Part shown: piece after piece, positions 7,289-12,136 of the stretch
Layout: each line of letters opens with the position of its first letter
How positions within the stretch are numbered: position 1 is the first letter of the stretch
Assembly: GCA_964354345.1 (NCBI GenBank)
Contig: CAYGZL010000172.1
Coordinates: 1-12,136 of the forward strand
DNA length: 12,136 nucleotides
Source of the DNA: CAYGZL01 sp964354345
Lineage (GTDB): Bacteria; Chloroflexota; Anaerolineae; Anaerolineales; UBA4823
Reading direction: 5' to 3'
Notes under the pieces: generated by a model
Database searches by the model: none
What the model was told of the DNA's origin: nothing
Seen by the model: the letters and a program-made list of their open reading frames with translations, nothing else
Made by a program: the position numbers and the translations under genes

Positions 7289-7646
7289 ACACAATCCAGG
7301 GGCAGCCAATGTCGTACGGGCGAGGAACTGGTTATGGGATCTGGCAGCCGTGCTGCTGGATGATGGCTCCATGCAAGGAATCCCTGCGCAAGATCCAACC
7401 ATTTACGTGGCCATCCCCTCCAAGAGTACTCCACAAGACGCCTTACCCGACCATGAAAACTGGTTCATCCTGGTTAATGCCCCTGCCCTTGGACCGCAGT
7501 GGGATTGGAAACAAAACCAGGCAGCGTATCGACAGCGTATCCTCGATCTCCTGGCTGAATGGGGTTACGACATCATTTTAGCAACTGAATCGCAGCATCT
7601 GTGTTTTAAGCACTATCCAATGTATAGAAATAACACGGCTATATAA
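7285..7646 (+). pseudogene. Remnant of a CrtD/CrtI-type FAD carotenoid desaturase
   Basis: In the frame running through 7350 the sequence reads DPTIYVAIPSKSTP (7392-7433) and ENWFILVNAP (7455-7484), then a Tyr-Arg-x-Arg-Ile-Leu-rich helix. These are characteristic of the C-terminal third of CrtI/CrtD desaturases (DPT-x-YV ... ENW-x-x-LVNAP). At the 5' end the ATG at 7285 overlaps the cruF stop as ATGA; that frame reads YGRGTGYGI (7315-7341), a degraded GxGxxG dinucleotide motif. A shift into the other frame gives LAAVLLDDGS (7341-7370), the expected helix after it. The two ends are thus joined with roughly 300 residues missing and at least one frameshift, and the C-terminal flavin motif is absent. 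The C-terminal homology is strong; the N-terminal relic is less certain. CrtD (3',4'-desaturase) is favoured because in other bacteria that step follows CruF. Confidence 0.68.
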
Positions 7647-7681
7647 CAGATGGAATAGAACTGGAATATAGCCACCTTTGT

Positions 7682-7685
7682 GGAG
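7682..7685 (+). promoter_or_regulatory. Ribosome binding site fixing the KASIII-like start
   Basis: GGAG ends four bases before the ATG at 7690. It lies inside the possible TTG-initiated extension (7678), so the TTG cannot use it, and the later ATG at 7699 would be 13 bases away. The ATG at 7690 is the best supported start. Confidence 0.55.
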
Positions 7686-7689
7686 ATTA

Positions 7690-8964
7690 ATGAAAATAAT
7701 GGAAGCTAATGAGCTGATCAATGAGTCATCCACCTCATTTTATGACCGCCCGCAGGTCAAATTAGAGAAACTGGCGATCGGACCTGGCATCCCGGTGGGA
7801 ATCGAACAGACCTACAACCCGGAAGCAGGTATTGGTGGGGCCTATGGTACCTGGGGAGAGGCGTACGACAACAGCCGCATCGCCCAGTTGATCGAGTGGC
7901 ATCTGGGCGAACCACTATTACCTGACGAGCGAATGAACCTGGCTGAGTTAGGGTTTGTCAGCCGGCACCACATTCCGCAAGAGCTTTCCAACCAGGAAGA
8001 TATTGAGTTGGAAGTACAGGTGGGGGCTATGTTTTTACGCCAGGCCGCGGCGGCCTGCGGTTGGCATCCGGGTGAAGTTCAAGGGGTGTTAATCGGAACG
8101 AGCAGTCCTGCGCTTTTGGACTATACAGAGCAAATTGCTAGAGAAGCTGGCATCCCGGATAGTGCTTTGAAAGTCAGCCTCCATAAAGCCTGCGATGGAG
8201 CGGTGGCCGGGTTGAACCTGGCGCTAAATCCGTCTTTGCCGGTCAACCACATTTTGGAGAAGAACCTGGCTGAAGAATTGTTCGGTAAGAAAATATTGGT
8301 CGGGGGAATTGAGGGTTTGAGTCGATTTTTAAAGTATTCGCACGATAAAAACGCCTTGCAGCTATTTGGCAACGGCGCGGGGGTGATCGGTGTGATCCCC
8401 GGTCAGACGATGAGCCTCGTGACCAGTAAGTCCCATGAATATTATGATGAAGAGGGAATGCTGCAAGTAAAGATGGTCTATCCCTACACAGGCCAGCAGG
8501 TAGAAGAGACCTCATTAACCAAGGTAAGCACGGTCAGCCCGAATCATTACCGGGTAGCCGGTTTGATGCATGTTCCCGCCAATGAGGAGCCGGTCATCAT
8601 GGCGGGTTTAATGGGCATGGTGAAATTGTTTGTACGCACCGGGGTTGAGGTGGTCAAGGAAGTCTACCAGGATTACCAAAAGCGGATTATCGAGATGGGC
8701 ATGCCTGATAGAACCTTCGCCGCGGCGGTGGTCCACCACGCCAATCTAAAAATAAACAAGCTGAAGGAAAAACATCTCCAGCGGGATGGAGTCAACGTAT
8801 CCATGCCGTGGGTGATGAGTGATTTTGGCAATGTCAGCGCTGCCTCAGCGATGATCGCGTTCTTACGCCAGTTACCAGGCATGAAACGCGGTGATCATAT
8901 CCTGATTGATGGGTTTGGCGCCGGAACCTATTATGACACGCTGGCAGTGGCGTTAAGGGGATAG
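7690..8964 (+). CDS. 3-oxoacyl-ACP synthase III (KASIII/FabH)-like protein, long form
   Basis: Thiolase-fold condensing enzyme of 424 residues, about 100 longer than ordinary FabH. All three catalytic positions can be placed (numbered from 7690): Cys168 in LHKACDGAVAGL, His350 in VVHHANLKI, and Asn381 in FGNVSAASAM. The glycine-rich C-terminal strand DGFGAGTYYDTLAVAL (407-422) closes the fold. The extra length lies in about 100 residues before the GVLIGTSSPAL strand (with GGAYGTWGEAYDN at 50-62) and in a region around 233-285 between the two halves. The reaction should be a decarboxylative condensation of an acyl starter with malonyl-ACP or a related acyl transfer, but the substrate is not evident. 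The histidine is preceded by VVH rather than the FabH VPH. It stands alone after the desaturase remnant and converges on the lipoprotein gene, so context gives no pathway. Confidence 0.82.
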   Translation: MKIMEANELINESSTSFYDRPQVKLEKLAIGPGIPVGIEQTYNPEAGIGGAYGTWGEAYDNSRIAQLIEWHLGEPLLPDERMNLAELGFVSRHHIPQELSNQEDIELEVQVGAMFLRQAAAACGWHPGEVQGVLIGTSSPALLDYTEQIAREAGIPDSALKVSLHKACDGAVAGLNLALNPSLPVNHILEKNLAEELFGKKILVGGIEGLSRFLKYSHDKNALQLFGNGAGVIGVIPGQTMSLVTSKSHEYYDEEGMLQVKMVYPYTGQQVEETSLTKVSTVSPNHYRVAGLMHVPANEEPVIMAGLMGMVKLFVRTGVEVVKEVYQDYQKRIIEMGMPDRTFAAAVVHHANLKINKLKEKHLQRDGVNVSMPWVMSDFGNVSAASAMIAFLRQLPGMKRGDHILIDGFGAGTYYDTLAVALRG

Positions 8965-8976
8965 GATTGGAAAGGA

Positions 8977-8999
8977 CAGCGGTAAATACCGGTATGCTG
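8977..8999. terminator. Imperfect hairpin between convergent genes (weak terminator candidate)
   Basis: Between the stops at 8964 and 9010 lies CAGCGGTAAATACCGGTATGCTG-like symmetry: CGGTA/TACCG arms around AA, with an outer CAG/CTG pair and a bulge. No run of T follows on either strand, so intrinsic termination would be weak. It is reported because it is the only structure in the gap. Confidence 0.25.
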
Positions 9000-9009
9000 A
9001 GAATAGAGT

Positions 9010-10812
9010 TTACGGATTGCGAAACAACACCGCCCAGGCCTCAGCCAGGGTTTGCGGCAGTTGAGAGGCACGGGCATCCAGCCGCCACAACGACTCAACC
9101 GTAAAACCGCGAGTGTACTCCTCCAGGAACAGCTTCTGCGCCATACCGAACAGCAAGCCAGTGCCCTCATAGCGACCCGAAGCATAGCTCATCCCCAGGG
9201 TGCGCACGCCCACCTCGCCCAGTAACTGCCCAATCAGCCAGGCGTTGCGCACCTGACCATCGAAATAGTATGAGGTAGACAGGTTCCACTCGATAGGCTC
9301 GTAACCACACGTGCCGCCGTCGCTGCACGGGATTGCCTCCCAGGTCGTGTTATCAGCAAAGCGATACTGGATCATCAAGTCTGCGCCGATCGCGCTGGGA
9401 TTATCCTTCAAGAAATTCCAGATCGTCGCTTCGCGCTGGAAAGCCGCCCACTGCTGATCAGTGTAAGGCTGTTGAGCCTCAGGCAATTTCTTGCCCGTAT
9501 TGTCATACAGAACCGGTATCGGCAACGTTTCGCCCTGCGGGGCCATCTGGCGAATCTGGCCGAGGTCTGGTTTGACCCGTCCGAACATGATCAAGGTATC
9601 GTTGGCGCCGACGTATGCCCGTACCGTCATTACATACAGGATTTGCCCGTCACGCCCCACAAACTGGATTTGTTCAAGCGCAGTATTGGGCGCATTCATG
9701 AAACCAACGCGCTCCATCTCCGCAATGACATCGTCATCGGCAGTTTTGGGCAGACCCTGCTCATTCAAGCGACCAGAAAACGGATCCTTGCCCCACCCCT
9801 TGGCGTTGGCCCAAACCTGCCCGATATCGTTGAACTCGTAGTTATACACGGGTTTGATTGTGATGAAGTCCCAGGGAGACTCCCTGGTCGCACGATAGAA
9901 AACGGCGTACTCGCGCTGGCGATTGAGCAGCGTTCGTTCCCAGGTGGCGTACCGGTCGGCATCAGCGGCGCTGTAGATCAAATATGCGCCTGATGTCGCA
10001 AACTTGCCCCCCGTCGTATACTCCACCCAGGGTTGCTCCGAGCTGCCAAGATCGTTCACCAGGTCATTGATCAAATTTGCCGCGCCCATAGCATCGTAAT
10101 CGCTGTTGGGCACATCCATATGCGTCCACCAACCGCCGGGCCAGGTCGCCGGCAGCCCGCCAAGGGAGGTCACCGAATGACCCCAGTTGAAGAAATAGCT
10201 GCCCCAGGCAATGCGCGCCTGCCAGACTTCATTGACCACCAGGGCATACAGTTGGGCTTTCTCCAGATCCAGGCTGATCATGCCTTGCTGGTCTGGAGCG
10301 CAAGGGATGGTGTAGTACCACAGGGTCTGGAAATCGCGGCGGTCCAGGTCAAGGTACTGCTGCAGGTTACGATTAAAATCCAGGCGCACTTTCGCCCCAC
10401 AGAAGAGCTTGCCTTTGGCATCGGACACCGAGTAGGTGGCTGGTTCGACGGTCATGAAGTTAGTTAAACCAGCGAAACGCTTAGTCTTGATCATCCCGAG
10501 CGCCTGAGCGTTGACGCCATCCGGCAAGACAACCGTCACATCCTGAGTTTTGGAGCCAGACAGCTTGCCAAACACCGTGCGCAGTTGTAACCGTGGAGCG
10601 TTCGCATTCACGCCGCGCAGCTCAGCCATGTTGACTTCCTGTTCCGTGCCGGCTGGCCCCTTAAGATTGTAAGTCACCACGCTCTCCAGACCGTCGGTGC
10701 CCATGTCGCTGCGCAGTGGCAACGCTGGTCCGCCGCAAGCTGTTGAGACTACCATGAGGGTTAATAGAATAAGAAGGAATTTAGCTCGTTTAGATATGAG
10801 ATGACGGTTCAT
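9010..10812 (-). CDS. Large lipoprotein of unknown function
   Basis: A 600-residue protein starting with a lipoprotein signal: basic n-region (MNRHLISKRAK), hydrophobic core LLILLTLMVV, then STAC with Cys26 as the likely lipidated residue. The mature part has no membrane segment and should sit outside the cytoplasmic membrane. I do not recognise a family. It is rich in aromatic residues, with blocks such as WGSYFFNWGHS (203-213), WPGGWWTHMDVP (224-235) and YYFDGQVRNAW (515-525). Four further cysteines (138, 171, 496, 502) could form disulfides. Segments such as GRDGQILYVMTVRAYVGANDTLIMFGRV (split at 386-413) look like beta strands, consistent with a beta-rich exported domain. The start is supported by AGGAG eight bases upstream. 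It follows the methyltransferase gene by 68 bases on the same strand, so the two are probably cotranscribed. Confidence 0.82.
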   Translation of the reverse strand: MNRHLISKRAKFLLILLTLMVVSTACGGPALPLRSDMGTDGLESVVTYNLKGPAGTEQEVNMAELRGVNANAPRLQLRTVFGKLSGSKTQDVTVVLPDGVNAQALGMIKTKRFAGLTNFMTVEPATYSVSDAKGKLFCGAKVRLDFNRNLQQYLDLDRRDFQTLWYYTIPCAPDQQGMISLDLEKAQLYALVVNEVWQARIAWGSYFFNWGHSVTSLGGLPATWPGGWWTHMDVPNSDYDAMGAANLINDLVNDLGSSEQPWVEYTTGGKFATSGAYLIYSAADADRYATWERTLLNRQREYAVFYRATRESPWDFITIKPVYNYEFNDIGQVWANAKGWGKDPFSGRLNEQGLPKTADDDVIAEMERVGFMNAPNTALEQIQFVGRDGQILYVMTVRAYVGANDTLIMFGRVKPDLGQIRQMAPQGETLPIPVLYDNTGKKLPEAQQPYTDQQWAAFQREATIWNFLKDNPSAIGADLMIQYRFADNTTWEAIPCSDGGTCGYEPIEWNLSTSYYFDGQVRNAWLIGQLLGEVGVRTLGMSYASGRYEGTGLLFGMAQKLFLEEYTRGFTVESLWRLDARASQLPQTLAEAWAVLFRNP

Positions 10813-10820
10813 AGATATTT

Positions 10821-10825
10821 CTCCT
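10821..10825 (-). promoter_or_regulatory. Ribosome binding site of the lipoprotein gene
   Basis: On the minus strand AGGAG lies eight bases before the ATG at 10812, a good match in sequence and spacing that fixes this start directly before a standard lipoprotein signal peptide. Confidence 0.7.
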
Positions 10826-10880
10826 CAGATCGCCTGCCCGGTGTGGCTCCATCGAGTTGTTGGGCGACGCAAAGCCTCGC

Positions 10881-11735
10881 TTATCCTGCCTGCTCTCCAA
10901 GCTGGAAGTGGAAAATGCGCATTGGTTTGAACAAGAGAAAGATGGGGGCTATCCAGCGAAAGGAGTGCATCCGCGGCTCAGGCTGGTCGAAGAAGCCCCA
11001 CTGACCGAGCAGGCGGATACCGGCGCCAGCGGAGTTGGCGTTGCCCCAGCCTTCGATCTCCTGGCTGCGCCAGAATCCCCAGTGCAAGAGGCCTGCAAAC
11101 TTTGAGCTGGAGAGTTGGCGGTTACCCAGCCAGACGAAGAATGGCGTCCAGCCGTCGAAGACCAGCTCCGCACCGGGGAAATGGTCGCGCAGCCTGAGCA
11201 CCAACGATTTGACCTGCGCTTCCATGAAGTAGACGAAGACGTTTTCGGCCAAGAACAGGAAGGGGCGCTGAGAATGCACCTTCACCGCCTCCAGCCAGGC
11301 CTCCTCGAGCACCGAGTAGCCCAGCAGATGGTAGCGTTCTCCTTCATCGCCGATGAACTTCCGACGCAGCCCGATGACGTCCGGCAAATCCAGGTCGTAC
11401 CACTCCACCCGGCCATTGTCCACCCGTTCGAAGCGCGAATCAAGGCCGCACCCAATGTGAACCACAACCGCCTGTGGGTGACGGCTGAGGAAATCCCGGG
11501 CGTAGCGGTCCATTTCGCGGGTGAGCATGATCCGCGCTATCTTGTTTCCCTCGCTCATGCGGATCTTCCTGATCTGGTCGAAGTCGTAGCTCATCTGCGT
11601 CACGAGCGCCACGGCTTTCTCGTCCTTCATAATAGCGTCTGGGCGCTGCGATTCCATCGCCCGGTTATAGAGCGGGATGAGCAACGTTTCAGCCACGCCG
11701 CTCAAGACTGGATCAATCCTTTCGGAGCTATGCAT
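10881..11735 (-). CDS. SAM-dependent O-methyltransferase, TcmP/LCMT-like
   Basis: Class I methyltransferase of 284 residues in the leucine carboxyl methyltransferase / TcmP group, which methylates carboxyl or hydroxyl groups of polyketides or other small molecules. Numbered from the chosen ATG, VVHIGCGLDSR (91-101) is the SAM-binding motif I. WYDLDLPDVI (112-121) supplies the acidic residues for the ribose. LAENVFVYF (162-170) is the conserved strand-4 block of the family. An in-frame TTG two codons upstream (11741) is only one base from the AGGAG, while the ATG at 11735 has a seven-base spacing and is preferred. It is the first gene of a probable two-gene operon with the lipoprotein. The substrate is unknown, and nothing nearby indicates a polyketide pathway unless the distant KASIII-like gene is related. 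Confidence 0.83.
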   Translation of the reverse strand: MHSSERIDPVLSGVAETLLIPLYNRAMESQRPDAIMKDEKAVALVTQMSYDFDQIRKIRMSEGNKIARIMLTREMDRYARDFLSRHPQAVVVHIGCGLDSRFERVDNGRVEWYDLDLPDVIGLRRKFIGDEGERYHLLGYSVLEEAWLEAVKVHSQRPFLFLAENVFVYFMEAQVKSLVLRLRDHFPGAELVFDGWTPFFVWLGNRQLSSSKFAGLLHWGFWRSQEIEGWGNANSAGAGIRLLGQWGFFDQPEPRMHSFRWIAPIFLLFKPMRIFHFQLGEQAG

Positions 11736-11742
11736 CTTCAAT

Positions 11743-11747
11743 CTCCT
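11743..11747 (-). promoter_or_regulatory. Ribosome binding site deciding the methyltransferase start
   Basis: AGGAG on the minus strand is seven bases from ATG 11735 but one base from TTG 11741, so the ATG is the supported start. Confidence 0.65.
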
Positions 11748-11904
11748 GAATCAACCTTGATGCCCGACGCTCTGGCTAAGCTGCGGGGCGGTTCTGGCGA
11801 GACTCTTTCCCAATTATGCACCATTTCTGGCAAATCGCGTAGGTTTTGATCGGTAGAGCCGCTGTCCGACGGGTAGGGTCAAGGGATGACGCCTGGATTT
11901 AGGT

Positions 11905-11953
11905 GTGACAGACCCGTTTCTCTCCGTTTCCTGCGAGAGTGCCTCAGTGTCAC
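11905..11953 (-). repeat. Nested stem-loop next to the intron-like hairpin
   Basis: Outer arms GTGACA (11905-11910) and TGTCAC (11948-11953) enclose an inner stem CTCTC (11920-11924) / GAGAG (11935-11939). The nesting suggests a folded RNA or a degenerate intron domain. It is not a terminator, as no T-run follows either strand. Confidence 0.4.
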
Positions 11954-11985
11954 TACCATGTCTGGTTTTCATCCCCTGCCACATC

Positions 11986-12018
11986 GAACCGGACGTGAGG
12001 TTTTTCCTCATCCGGCTC
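11986..12018 (-). ncRNA. Group II intron domain V-like hairpin (intron remnant)
   Basis: On the minus strand the 33-nt element begins GAGCCGGAT, continues as stem GAGG, loop AAAAA, stem CCTC, and ends ACGTCCGGTTC. This matches the domain V pattern of group II introns (GAGCCGUAU ... ACGUACGGUUC). The catalytic AGC is at 12017-12015, the small bulge before the last stem is kept, and a compensated change in the lower stem (GGA pairing with UCC instead of GUA with UAC) preserves pairing. Length fits domain V (about 34 nt). No clear domain VI follows and no reverse transcriptase is in the window. The rest of the intron, if present, would lie beyond the right edge. It could be the 3' end of an intact intron or a decayed fragment. 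Confidence 0.6.
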
Positions 12019-12136
12019 TCCGACAACCTTCTTCCTGGAGTGTTCAAAGTTTCGTCTGCTCTGGCTTCCTTGCTCACAGCCACATCCGTTCTGCTCAGTT
12101 CAGCTTCCGCCTTTTGGCTCTCAGGCATAGCCCGCG

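Larger units (their letters stand above)
11748..12136. other. Gene-free region with group II intron-like and structured RNA remnants
   Basis: About 390 bases hold no convincing protein. An open frame across 11814-12128 (minus) runs straight through two strong hairpins and has a low-complexity composition, so it is not treated as a gene. The region contains the domain V-like hairpin and the 11905-11953 stem described separately. Nearest the methyltransferase there is a weak -10 candidate CATAAT (minus strand, 11813-11818) without a matching -35 box. Confidence 0.6.

Noticed and set aside
7285..7581. An intact 98-residue protein after cruF
   Set aside because: The first part resembles a degraded FAD-binding motif, and after about 7341 the recognisable desaturase sequence is in a different frame, so this is part of a pseudogene.
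7596..7652. Inverted CATCTGT / ACAGATG pair before the KASIII-like gene
   Set aside because: Arms of seven bases with 43 bases between them are expected by chance and do not coincide with a promoter or a gene end.
9472..9993. A 173-codon plus-strand frame opposite the lipoprotein
   Set aside because: It is antisense to a gene with a clear signal peptide and ribosome site, and its product shows no motif.
11813..11841. CATAAT as a promoter for the methyltransferase operon
   Set aside because: No acceptable -35 box lies 16-18 bases upstream, so it is mentioned only as a weak candidate.
11115..11849. A 244-codon plus-strand frame opposite the methyltransferase
   Set aside because: The minus-strand product has clear SAM-binding motifs and a ribosome site; the plus-strand frame is its shadow.
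11814..12128. A 104-codon minus-strand frame as a protein gene
   Set aside because: It runs through the domain V-like hairpin and the nested stem, has no ribosome site or recognisable domain, and looks like read-through of structured RNA sequence.
1..12136. CRISPR arrays, tRNA or rRNA genes, phage or defence modules
   Set aside because: No regularly spaced repeats, cloverleaf-like segments, rRNA motifs or defence-type domains were seen on either strand.

Overview
The window looks like a chromosomal stretch from a heterotrophic, carotenoid-producing bacterium. The mix of genes (GH2 beta-mannosidase, a fused two-domain lycopene cyclase, CruF-type carotenoid hydratase, long KASIII-like enzyme, TcmP-like methyltransferase, large lipoprotein) would fit Chloroflexota of the Anaerolineae type. 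That assignment is an inference from gene content only and is not secure.

Layout from left to right. (1) 2-1744 (+): the C-terminal two thirds of a GH2 beta-mannosidase, cut by the window edge, with a double-hairpin palindromic repeat sitting in frame inside the coding sequence. (2) 1770-3071 (-): an MFS transporter, tail to tail with the mannosidase. (3) 3072-3284: a divergent intergenic region with a perfect consensus sigma70 promoter for the carotenoid genes and three related copies of a TATA(C/G)TA...CAGGT motif. (4) 3285-7288 (+): a tight carotenoid operon, crtI - crtB - fused lycopene cyclase - cruF, with ATGA stop/start overlaps at two of three junctions. (5) 7285-7646: the wreck of a fifth operon gene, an internally deleted CrtD/CrtI-type FAD desaturase whose start codon still overlaps the cruF stop. 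(6) 7690-8964 (+): a long 3-oxoacyl-ACP synthase III-like enzyme with a Cys-His-Asn triad. (7) 9010-10812 and 10881-11735 (-): a 600-residue lipoprotein of unknown function downstream of a TcmP/LCMT-type methyltransferase, probably one operon. (8) 11742-12136: no convincing gene, but a domain V-like hairpin of a group II intron on the minus strand next to a second structured stem.

Working together: CrtB joins two GGPP into phytoene, CrtI desaturates it towards lycopene, the membrane cyclase closes one or both ends, and CruF hydrates an open psi end. The gene set therefore points to a monocyclic, 1'-hydroxylated carotenoid of the hydroxy-gamma-carotene type. GGPP synthase is not in the window, and the desaturase that would normally follow CruF appears to have been lost by decay of the fifth gene. 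No single wholly new system stands out. The most unusual items are the decayed desaturase, the in-frame palindromic repeat, the operator-like repeats and the unknown lipoprotein.
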